Source of the DNA: Alteromonas genovensis
GTDB lineage: Bacteria; Pseudomonadota; Gammaproteobacteria; Enterobacterales; Alteromonadaceae
Direction of reading: 5' to 3'
Assembly (NCBI RefSeq): GCF_010500895.1
Contig: NZ_JAAAWO010000005.1
Location: 276,294-340,293 of the forward strand
DNA length: 64,000 bases
Shown: piece after piece, positions 50,152 to 57,675 of the stretch
Numbering within the stretch: the first letter of the stretch is position 1
How the letters are laid out: each line of letters starts with the position of its first letter
Position numbers and translations under genes: made by a program
Notes under the pieces: model-generated
The model's database searches: none
The model's input: the letters and a program-made list of their open reading frames with translations, nothing else
What the model was told of the DNA's origin: nothing

Positions 50152-50733
50152 ATGAAAAGCAACAGCCAGAATACAACTACGTCACAAGAGAGTAGCAACC
50201 CCAATATACGAGCAGCGATTGTCTCAAGTGACAAGCTCCAGGTTGCTGCTATATTTGACACTACTGACGAGGCAAAAATTGCTTTGAGACGGGTTGAAGA
50301 AGAAACAAACGTTGCCTCGCACCAAAGCGAGTTGATAGAGCCTTGTGACCCCAAATTGAGCGAAAAGTTGGAGCAGAAATCTTCATCTATAGCAAACACC
50401 CTTTGGACGTCGCATCTTGCGCTTTCTGGGATAGGGTTTGTCATAGGTATGATTGCTGCGTTTCTACTAACGCAGTACGGACCAGCACTTACGCAACAAA
50501 ATCCTTGGTTTACGCACATCGCCCTCATAAGCCCTGGTACATTTATTGGTATGTTTGTGGCGGGCTTAATTGCTCTGCGACCAGATCGCAACGAAATTGT
50601 TTTGAATGTGAGTGATGCCGCTCGTAACGGAAAGTCGGCATTAATTATTAATTTACATAAATCACAATCCGCAAAGACGATTTCAGGTTTGCTACAGCAA
50701 CAAAGCAACAATGTAGTGCAATCGATTAAATAA
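50152..50733 (+). CDS. Hypothetical two-helix membrane protein
   Basis: A 193-residue protein with a soluble N-terminal part (VAAIFDTTDEAKIALRRVEEETN resembles the start of DUF1269 or GsiB/17M-like stress proteins that modulate an alpha/beta fold) and two membrane helices at about 86-106 and 120-140, then a short tail. I do not assign a family. The ATG at 50152 has GGGAG about five bases upstream; the ATG at 50140 lies before that RBS. It stands after the gene-poor region and is followed by a hairpin. Confidence 0.7.
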   Translation: MKSNSQNTTTSQESSNPNIRAAIVSSDKLQVAAIFDTTDEAKIALRRVEEETNVASHQSELIEPCDPKLSEKLEQKSSSIANTLWTSHLALSGIGFVIGMIAAFLLTQYGPALTQQNPWFTHIALISPGTFIGMFVAGLIALRPDRNEIVLNVSDAARNGKSALIINLHKSQSAKTISGLLQQQSNNVVQSIK

Positions 50734-50768
50734 GTTACATAGACCTTCCGTTCTATTAAACTATTGAG

Positions 50769-50794
50769 TAAAGATCCCGTATCATGGGATCTTT
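50769..50794 (+). terminator. Probable terminator hairpin
   Basis: TAAAGATCCC / GGGATCTTTA form a perfect 10-bp stem with a 6-base loop after the membrane protein gene. The T tract is short, so confidence is moderate. Confidence 0.55.
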
Positions 50795-50832
50795 ATCATA
50801 TTGCCCTCACCTACATCGACCGGACAGTATCT

Positions 50833-51663
50833 ATGGATTTAATTTTTTTTGATTTAGACGGAACGTTACTGAACAAGTCGTCCGAAATATCGGATTACAC
50901 CAGAGAGACACTAGCACTTCTCAGTGAACGCGATATTGCATACACCGTGGCAACTGGGAGGACAATGCACTCTGCACAGCATGTGATTGGGCAGCAACCA
51001 TTTGTACTACCCCATATATACAACAATGGCGTCGCCATCTGGGACCCTACTGGCAATGCTCTTACACTTGAAAACCTACTTAATGACAACGAAGCCGCCA
51101 CAATTATTGAGTGTGCTACTCGTAATGGAATTACGCCTTTTATCAATACGGTGGATGTAAACACGCAACATCACGACCACATCATATTTCATCACGCACC
51201 GCAGCATGAGATTGAGAAAAACCTCATCAATAAATATTTTTCAAAAACAAAAGCAGCCCTACTACCATTTGACCACATGCCGGCCCAGGCGCATATTACC
51301 AATATCAGCATGATAGGTGATGGGGATGTTATTCGGGGAATGTGGAACGAGCTTAATGCCAACGAGGGCCTAATTGCCTATTCAGGCCCTGCAATTGAAG
51401 GCGATGGATATCGATGGATGGATGTGCATCACGAACTCGCCAGCAAGGGTAGTGCCGTTGAAATATTAAAGCAGCAATTAGGGGCGACAAATGTAATCTG
51501 CTTTGGAGACAGCGATAACGATATGAGTATGTTTTCCATAGCGGATGAGGCTTACGCACCAAGTAATGCGAAAGCGCCCATCAAGGAGGCTGCATCATCC
51601 ATCATAGGCCATCATCATGAGGATGGTGTTGCACGATTTTTGAGAGAGCGATTTTCGCTATAA
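50833..51663 (+). CDS. Cof-type HAD-superfamily phosphatase
   Basis: A 276-residue HAD hydrolase of the Cof (IIB) group, which acts on sugar phosphates and similar small phosphates. It has motif I FFDLDGTLLNKSS at 5-17, ATGRTM near 42 (motif II), and ICFGDSDNDMSMFSIAD near 225 (motif IV), with a capping domain between. The substrate is unknown. The ATG at 50833 gives the standard N-terminus; upstream codons from 50764 cross the hairpin and are rejected. Confidence 0.85.
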   Translation: MDLIFFDLDGTLLNKSSEISDYTRETLALLSERDIAYTVATGRTMHSAQHVIGQQPFVLPHIYNNGVAIWDPTGNALTLENLLNDNEAATIIECATRNGITPFINTVDVNTQHHDHIIFHHAPQHEIEKNLINKYFSKTKAALLPFDHMPAQAHITNISMIGDGDVIRGMWNELNANEGLIAYSGPAIEGDGYRWMDVHHELASKGSAVEILKQQLGATNVICFGDSDNDMSMFSIADEAYAPSNAKAPIKEAASSIIGHHHEDGVARFLRERFSL

Positions 51664-51823
51664 CCAGTACGTACGCCACAGTGCTATTTCGGCAAAGCTT
51701 TACTAAGAAAGAAATTTGCCAAACCATAGCGCCACGATGCTTCTATACGTAGAGGACTGCCTCTACAAGCAGAAGGTTGCCTTAAACATTGGCAGCCTTC
51801 TAAATTGCATTTACGAATCACTT

Positions 51824-52528
51824 TTACCAAGCAATTTCTTTTCGATCTTTAAAGAACTTGCCATTGGGTACATCGTCTGCCAACGTTGCTAGCCATATTG
51901 CAGTATCGGCCCCCTCCTCAGGGGTTTTTGGTGCATCTGCCCCCCCCATCCTCGTGTGCACCCAACCTGGAGTCATACTGTTTACCGCAACATCAATCTC
52001 TTTATCTTCTTTTGCATTGTCTACTACCGCAGCCATCTTCACGGTTAGTGCGTTAACGGCTGCTTTTGATATTGCATAAGAAAATGGACCTGCTAGGGAT
52101 TCATGAAAACTACCATAGCTAGAATTGACGTTAATAATCCGGCCAAATCCTCGCTCTATCATTTTCGGGAGGGACTGCTGAATTAATGTTAACGGTGCGA
52201 AAACGTTGACTTGCATAGACGATGCAAATGACTCGGAGGTCACGTCTGTCCACTGGGTATCGTCTAACACGCCAGCGTTATTAATCAAAATATCAATAGG
52301 CCCATATACCGCTTCTGCTCTCGTAAATGCGTCTACAATGGCAGACTCATTGTCCAAAGGCATTTCGATAACGTGGAGATCTCCACCAACAATATCTTTT
52401 TTCGCTTCTAGTCCGGCATCTTCGTCTCGACAGCCCATTAACACTTTGTAGCCTTCAGCAACCATGCCTTTGACAATCTCTAAGCCAACGCCCCTATTGC
52501 CTCCGGTGACCAAAACATTTTTTGTCAT
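51824..52528 (-). CDS. Short-chain dehydrogenase/reductase
   Basis: A 234-residue SDR with the Rossmann motif VTGGNRGVGLEIV at residues 6-18, the NNAG motif (ILINNAGVLDD near 83) and the catalytic triad Ser in NVNSSYG, with YAISKAAVN (YxxxK) near 151. It is a classical NAD(P)-dependent oxidoreductase whose substrate is unknown. AAGGAG lies upstream of the ATG at 52528; a TTG six bases earlier is too close to it. It follows DUF2878 by about 50 bases, probably as an operon. Confidence 0.88.
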   Translation of the reverse strand: MTKNVLVTGGNRGVGLEIVKGMVAEGYKVLMGCRDEDAGLEAKKDIVGGDLHVIEMPLDNESAIVDAFTRAEAVYGPIDILINNAGVLDDTQWTDVTSESFASSMQVNVFAPLTLIQQSLPKMIERGFGRIINVNSSYGSFHESLAGPFSYAISKAAVNALTVKMAAVVDNAKEDKEIDVAVNSMTPGWVHTRMGGADAPKTPEEGADTAIWLATLADDVPNGKFFKDRKEIAW

Positions 52529-52579
52529 AATCAATACACTCCTTGAGTTGATGGATGTAAAGCCGCGCTTTACCGACGA

Positions 52580-53119
52580 CTATTTCTGGGTGTCTGACGA
52601 TACAAACACGGTTGATAGATAAAAGCAAAATGGAAACGCAATGCTCCATACTATCCCTATAATTACAAACGTTACAGGCACAGAGAAGCCCAGTTCAACA
52701 GCGTCAAAATTAGCCCCTGCAATGTAACTAAGCGGCGCAAAAATGGCGCCACCTAGTGCAGCTAAAAGTGGACGCCCCTTAAACACAGTGAGACTGTGGT
52801 ACACGGTGCCAGCAAAGCCAGCCCATAGCAAACTGAGCCAAATAGGAATGGGTAGCAAAGAAATATTGGCTTGCGCCTCAGTAAAAATGAAAACGCCTGA
52901 TACAGTCAGTGCTGTATCGATAAGAGTGCCGATAACAAACATGGATGCCATCAGTTTTAGGTCATTTTGACGTTCCGTTGAAAACCAAAGCCACAGAATG
53001 AGTAACCCGACGACTGCAAGAACAGCTTGGTTCTGAAATAAAATCACTAGCCACCAAATGGTTTGAAACCATACAAAATTGGCAACCTTAACAACAACAT
53101 CGTTTTTCATTGAACTCAC
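52580..53119 (-). CDS. DUF2878 membrane protein
   Basis: A 179-residue inner membrane protein with five or six helices, consistent with DUF2878 (N-terminal VANFVWFQTIWWLVI, central LPIPIWLSLLWAGFAGTVYHSL). The function is unknown; relatives are often near lipid-modifying or light-responsive genes. The frame begins with GTG at 53119, with an ATG nine bases later as an equal alternative. It is upstream of the SDR gene in the same direction. Confidence 0.75.
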   Translation of the reverse strand: MSSMKNDVVVKVANFVWFQTIWWLVILFQNQAVLAVVGLLILWLWFSTERQNDLKLMASMFVIGTLIDTALTVSGVFIFTEAQANISLLPIPIWLSLLWAGFAGTVYHSLTVFKGRPLLAALGGAIFAPLSYIAGANFDAVELGFSVPVTFVIIGIVWSIAFPFCFYLSTVFVSSDTQK

Positions 53120-53303
53120 TCGTTATTTACGAAACATCAGTTACGACTAGATAACCTCACTTACGACGACAACACAAACAAAGTTCATTATCTACATGAG
53201 ATGCAACGAATAATGAGGGCCTTAAATTATTTAGAAAAGTAAACGAAATTTAACCCTGTGCTGTATAGATAACTAATTGCAATAACAAAGGATATGTTTC
53301 GCC

Positions 53304-54932
53304 GTGAAGATGGTTAAATATTATATCGCCGGTGCACTACTAGCATTTGCTCTTCTGCTTATTAGTCAATCTATTGTCTTGAAAATTTTACTAGGATGGA
53401 CTTCGTTTTCTTTAGCAGCGGTGAGCAGTGCTTACATTTTCAACTATCCCTCTCTTTTTAGAAAACGCGATGATGGCTCCATCCCCTTTTATATACGCTG
53501 GATTTTCGTTCCTTTCCTATTCGGTTCGTGGCTTTACAACGAATACGCGCGAAGAACTGATAAGGTGCCTCCTCTGCAGAAGGTGAAAGACAATCTTTTT
53601 TTAGCATGTCGAATGTCTGGTCAGCATGTTGACCTATTAAATGAAAATGATATTGCCGCCATACTTGATGTCACCGCCGAATTTGATGGTCTTGATTACA
53701 CCGCGCTGCGCGAAGACTACCAATACCTTAATATTCCTGTACTTGATCATACAAGTCCCACTTCAGAGCAACTTATTCATGCTATCAACTGGATTGATCA
53801 ACAGATAGCAGCTGAGCGAAATGTGGTTGTGCATTGTGCCTTAGGCAGAGGACGTTCTGTACTCGTGGTTGCGGCTTATTTGTTAGCAAAAGACCCATCG
53901 TTAACCGTTGACCAGGCCATGCAGAGTATTAATCAAATACGTGAAACTGCAAGGCTTAACAAGAAACAGTTATCTGCTTTAGAAAAGGTAAAAAAAGGTG
54001 GGCTACTTTCTCTACAACAGAATCTATTTCTTATCGCTAACCCCGTAGCGGGGGGCGGCAAATGGTCACAAAACAAAAGCCAGATATTGGCGCGGCTAAA
54101 CGAAAAATTCAATGTGACCGTAGCTGAAACCACCCCAGATGAAGATGGAAAAGTGCTTGCCCAAAAGGCAAAAGACAAAGGCGCCGATATCGTTGTGGCG
54201 TGCGGTGGAGATGGTACCTTGGCAGAGGTTGCCTCAGTACTCGTTAATACACCGCTTACCATGGGCTTTATTCCGTTAGGCACAGCGAATGCACTTAGCC
54301 AAGTGCTTCACGGCTACATGAGCAAAGTAATGCCAATTGATATTGCCTGCGACATTATTATCGAAGGTAAAACACTGTCTATTGATACGGCAAGCTGTAA
54401 TGACAACATCATGTTACTCGTTGCTGCCGTTGGTTTTGAGGAACAAATGATTTCATCCGCAGATAGAGATGAAAAAAATGAAGGCGGTCAATTTGCCTAT
54501 CTCAAAGGCCTGTGGAGCGCTATCAGTAACAATCAAAATATGAAATTTCGCATTCAAACCGACGAGGGTGAAGAAGATACGTTGACAACGCCAAGTTTTG
54601 TAGTGGCCAATGCTGCCCCCATGTCAACGGCGCTAGCTCAAGGTGATGAGCCACCAGATATTACTGACGGAAAGCTTGACCTGACGTGGCTGATACCCCA
54701 AACCACACCTGATAAGCAGTTATTGTCGTTGGCAGAATTAATATTGAGACCCAGCGAAAGCAAGCGTCACTCAGAGAATATTCGTCATGCGCAAGCTAAA
54801 ACAGTCACACTAACTTTCGATAGCACAGTGTCATATGCAGTAGATGGTGAAATCTATCAAGCAGACATCTTGTCAATAACTACCTCTCCTAGAAGCCTCA
54901 ATGTGCTTACCAATATAGAAAACAAGGAATAA
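53304..54932 (+). CDS. Dual-specificity phosphatase fused to a diacylglycerol-kinase-like lipid kinase
   Basis: A 542-residue protein in three parts. Residues 1-80 form two or three membrane helices. Residues about 95-230 form a dual-specificity/tyrosine phosphatase domain with the P-loop VVVHCALGRGRS (Cys178, Arg184) and a candidate general-acid Asp in PVLDHTSP. Residues 240-540 form a DAGK/YegS-type lipid kinase with LIANPVAGGGKW, GGDGTLAEV at 301-309 and FIPLGTANALSQVLH. The start is GTG at 53304 or ATG at 53310. It ends 8 bases before gdhA, suggesting co-transcription. The substrates are unknown. Confidence 0.85.
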   Translation: MKMVKYYIAGALLAFALLLISQSIVLKILLGWTSFSLAAVSSAYIFNYPSLFRKRDDGSIPFYIRWIFVPFLFGSWLYNEYARRTDKVPPLQKVKDNLFLACRMSGQHVDLLNENDIAAILDVTAEFDGLDYTALREDYQYLNIPVLDHTSPTSEQLIHAINWIDQQIAAERNVVVHCALGRGRSVLVVAAYLLAKDPSLTVDQAMQSINQIRETARLNKKQLSALEKVKKGGLLSLQQNLFLIANPVAGGGKWSQNKSQILARLNEKFNVTVAETTPDEDGKVLAQKAKDKGADIVVACGGDGTLAEVASVLVNTPLTMGFIPLGTANALSQVLHGYMSKVMPIDIACDIIIEGKTLSIDTASCNDNIMLLVAAVGFEEQMISSADRDEKNEGGQFAYLKGLWSAISNNQNMKFRIQTDEGEEDTLTTPSFVVANAAPMSTALAQGDEPPDITDGKLDLTWLIPQTTPDKQLLSLAELILRPSESKRHSENIRHAQAKTVTLTFDSTVSYAVDGEIYQADILSITTSPRSLNVLTNIENKE

Positions 54933-54940
54933 ATACCCAC

Positions 54941-56293
54941 ATGTCAGACGTCAGTAACTTTGATGAAATTTACGGTTTTTTAAATACAAAATTTGAAAAC
55001 GAAAAAGAATATCTTCAGGCTGTTCATGAAGTACTAGAAGACATCATTCCAATTTACAATGCCAATAGCGCTTACAAACAGGGAGACGTCGTTCGCCGCC
55101 TGTGTTTGCCAGAGCGTGTTATCTATTTCACGGTTTCCTGGGTAAGCTCAGAAGGAAACGTAGAAGTTAATCAAGGTTGGCGCGTGCAGCATAACGGCGC
55201 AATGGGCCCATACAAGGGGGGATTAAGGTTTCATCCAACGGTGAATCTTTCAGTACTGAAGTTTTTGGCTTTCGAGCAATGCTTTAAAAACGCATTAACG
55301 GGCTTACCAATGGGCGGTGGTAAAGGAGGCTCAGACTTTAATCCTAAAGGTAGAAGCGACCGTGACATTATGCTTTTTTGCCAGGCGTTTATGCGAGAAC
55401 TTCAACGTCATATTGGTGCCAATACCGATATTCCAGCGGGCGACATCAACGTTGGAGCAAGAGAGATTGGCTACATGTATGGTGAGTATCGCCGATTAAA
55501 CAACAAGTTTGAAGGCGTTCTCACGGGGAAAGGCCTTGAATTTGGTGGAAGCTATGTGAGAACCGAGGCAACAGGATTTGGCCTTATCTACTTTACTGAG
55601 TCGGTGTGTAAGGCCAACGACACAGATCTCAACAATAAGCGCGTTGTGGTTTCTGGTGCGGGTAATGTTGCCCTGCACGCTGCGCAAAAAGCCATTCAAA
55701 AAGGCGCGCGTGTTGTCACACTATCAAACAGTCGCGGGTTGTTGTTTTGCGACGAGGGCTTCAGCGAAGCTGACATCGCGTGGGCTATCAAACAACACAC
55801 CACATCAGACAATATATTGGTCGCACTTGAAAAAAGAGGCGCTGGAGTGTGGTTTGAAAAGAAAACCCCTTGGCATATTAAATGTGATATCGCCCTACCC
55901 TGTGCAACACAAAATGAGCTTCACGAAGCCGACGCAAAAGAGCTATTGAAAAATGGATGTACTATGGTGCTAGAAGGGGCAAATATGCCTTGTAGTATAG
56001 AAGCTCAAGAAGCGTTCATTAGCAAAAATATAGCCTATGTACCTGGTAAAGCATCCAACGCAGGTGGCGTTGCCCTTTCGGGTTTAGAAATGTCGCAAAA
56101 TGCGATGTTTAGTCAACGTAGTGCCCACATTCTCGATGAAGAGCTACAGTCTATTATGCAAAGTATTCATGAGCGTTGCCTTGAGGAAGCCAAATTGCTA
56201 GCTAATCGAAACGGTTACATTAACTACATGAAAGGCGCCAACATCGCCGCGTTTAGAAGATTAGCGGATGCTATTGTTGCACAAGGCGTGTAA
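54941..56293 (+). CDS. gdhA: NADP-specific glutamate dehydrogenase
   Basis: GdhA makes glutamate from 2-oxoglutarate and ammonium with NADPH. The 450-residue protein matches the bacterial hexameric type: VNQGWRVQHNGAMGPYKGGLRFHPTVN near 76, the catalytic LPMGGGKGGSDFNPKG near 122, ADTDIPAGD-like NTDIPAGDINVGAREIGYMYG near 163, and the nucleotide-binding VVSGAGNVALHAAQKA near 235. It follows the phosphatase/lipid-kinase gene by 8 bases. A long imperfect hairpin lies 33 bases after the stop. Confidence 0.96.
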   Translation: MSDVSNFDEIYGFLNTKFENEKEYLQAVHEVLEDIIPIYNANSAYKQGDVVRRLCLPERVIYFTVSWVSSEGNVEVNQGWRVQHNGAMGPYKGGLRFHPTVNLSVLKFLAFEQCFKNALTGLPMGGGKGGSDFNPKGRSDRDIMLFCQAFMRELQRHIGANTDIPAGDINVGAREIGYMYGEYRRLNNKFEGVLTGKGLEFGGSYVRTEATGFGLIYFTESVCKANDTDLNNKRVVVSGAGNVALHAAQKAIQKGARVVTLSNSRGLLFCDEGFSEADIAWAIKQHTTSDNILVALEKRGAGVWFEKKTPWHIKCDIALPCATQNELHEADAKELLKNGCTMVLEGANMPCSIEAQEAFISKNIAYVPGKASNAGGVALSGLEMSQNAMFSQRSAHILDEELQSIMQSIHERCLEEAKLLANRNGYINYMKGANIAAFRRLADAIVAQGV

Positions 56294-56325
56294 ACCAACA
56301 GTGTATAATTCCTTTTGAAAGATTA

Positions 56326-56363
56326 GGCGTACAAAGTGTAAAAACTGCTCACATTTGTACGCC
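56326..56363 (+). terminator. Hairpin downstream of gdhA
   Basis: GGCGTACAAAGTG at 56326-56338 pairs with CACATTTGTACGCC at 56350-56363 with one bulged base and an 11-base loop. No T tract follows, so it may be a 3'-end stabiliser rather than a terminator. Confidence 0.45.
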
Positions 56364-56494
56364 CACATCAAGCGCCCGATTTAATTCAAATAAAATCGCA
56401 TAATATTCAATGAGATACAAAATTCAGCATTATGGAATGGTTATCGCATTACACTATATAAGTAATTGAATATTTAATTAATGAGGAACTAACT

Positions 56495-56935
56495 GTGAAA
56501 ATCTTTGAAGCATTACGTCAAGACCATGAGAAGCAACGCCTACTGCTTAAAATTCTTGCAGAGACAAGTGGCAATACCCCTGCCCGTCAAGAATATTTCG
56601 AAGAACTTAAACAACAGCTTGAGAGCCACGCTATTGCTGAGGAACGTCATTTTTATACTCATCTTCTTGAGAAAGACGCGACGATAGATTTAACGCGGCA
56701 TGGAATTGCAGAGCATCATGAAATTGATGAGCTTATCGCAAAGTTAGACGATACCGATATGAGTTCACCTGCATGGCTGCATCATTTAAAAGTGCTTCAG
56801 GGAAAAGTTGAGCACCATTTAGCTGACGAAGAGCAAGAGTTCTTTCACGTAGCGGGAAGAGTGCTTAATGAACACCAAAAGACCGAACTAGCGGCAGGTT
56901 ATAAGAAAGAAATGAACCAAGAGTTAGCGTCTTAA
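56495..56935 (+). CDS. Hemerythrin-domain protein
   Basis: A 146-residue four-helix hemerythrin-like protein. Likely diiron ligands are His11 (RQDHEKQR), the HxxxE in SHAIAEERHFY, and histidines and acidic residues in EHHEIDEL and HHLADEEQEFF. Such proteins bind oxygen, iron or nitric oxide, or protect against oxidative damage. The start is GTG at 56495 with GAGGAA upstream, in an AT-rich promoter region with the palindromic TAATTGAATATTTAATTA near 56463. A clear terminator follows. Confidence 0.88.
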   Translation: MKIFEALRQDHEKQRLLLKILAETSGNTPARQEYFEELKQQLESHAIAEERHFYTHLLEKDATIDLTRHGIAEHHEIDELIAKLDDTDMSSPAWLHHLKVLQGKVEHHLADEEQEFFHVAGRVLNEHQKTELAAGYKKEMNQELAS

Positions 56936-56967
56936 CTCGCCAATACCTAATGCAAGTGTTAAGAGCT

Positions 56968-57015
56968 GAAAAACCCTCTATATATGACGTGAGAGCCATA
57001 CATAGAGGGTTTTTG
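56968..57015 (+). terminator. Hemerythrin gene terminator
   Basis: AAAACCCTCTAT and ATAGAGGGTTTT form a 12-bp stem with a larger partly paired loop, ending in TTTTT. Confidence 0.8.
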
Positions 57016-57180
57016 CATACTGGCTTTAATCCATAATATGAAGCAATGACTTTTTGGGTGCAAGTACGAAAATGTCTTTACCTAAATACGTATTTCGAAG
57101 CTCACACTCTTAAGTGCACATTCCTTCGAACACATAACAATTCACTTTATTGCAAAAGCGTTGGTAAAAAACACGCAACA

Positions 57181-57223
57181 AAAAAGCCAGTGACAGAAAT
57201 CATATTTCTGTCACTGGCTTTTT
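57181..57223. terminator. Bidirectional terminator with a 20-bp perfect stem
   Basis: The bases 57181-57200 and 57204-57223 are perfectly complementary around a CAT loop, with A and T runs at the outer ends. It lies 24 bases past the pmp3-like gene on the reverse strand and also backs up the hemerythrin terminator. Confidence 0.9.
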
Positions 57224-57247
57224 AAAGTTTGACCTTTTATACCTTCA

Positions 57248-57406
57248 CTATTTTTTCGCGATGATATAAACCGCATGAATTACGCCTGGAAAATAACCAA
57301 GAATAGTAAGCAGTATGTTTATCCAGAAGTGGGCGCCAATGCCTACTTGCAAAAACACACCTAATGGAGGAAGTAAGATTGATAGTAGTACGCGTATGAT
57401 GTCCAT
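57248..57406 (-). CDS. Pmp3/YqaE family small membrane protein
   Basis: A 52-residue gene that is easy to miss because of its size. Translation of the reverse strand from 57406 gives MDIIRVLLSILLPPLGVFLQ, then VGIGAHFWINILLTILGYFP and GVIHAVYIIAKK, two membrane helices in the exact UPF0057 (Pmp3/YqaE) pattern, with PPLGVFLQVG and LGYFPGVIHAVYII. Family members affect membrane potential and salt or cold tolerance. AAGGAA lies seven bases before the ATG; a strong terminator follows. Confidence 0.93.
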   Translation of the reverse strand: MDIIRVLLSILLPPLGVFLQVGIGAHFWINILLTILGYFPGVIHAVYIIAKK

Positions 57407-57675
57407 AATAAATTCCTTGTTTGTTCTTAATTTCGTTCTTTGCTATTTTTTAGCTAAATATGCAGCTAATTAGTGAGTAATGAAACCACATAATGCTCAA
57501 ATTGCTTTAACTCTTTAGTTTAAAAACACTAGACCGTAAAAGCGTTCTAAACGCTTAGCACTTAGCACCTAGTTCTTAAATAAAGCATAATACGTTCCAG
57601 TATTACCAAAAAGTAATAATAATTGTGATTAACGCCTTTTGTTCCATATAGAAGCGCGCATCTTTCTTATTCAAT
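57407..57675. other. Intergenic region between EAL gene and pmp3-like gene
   Basis: About 270 AT-rich bases with no supported gene. It should hold the promoter of the pmp3-like gene. Confidence 0.4.
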
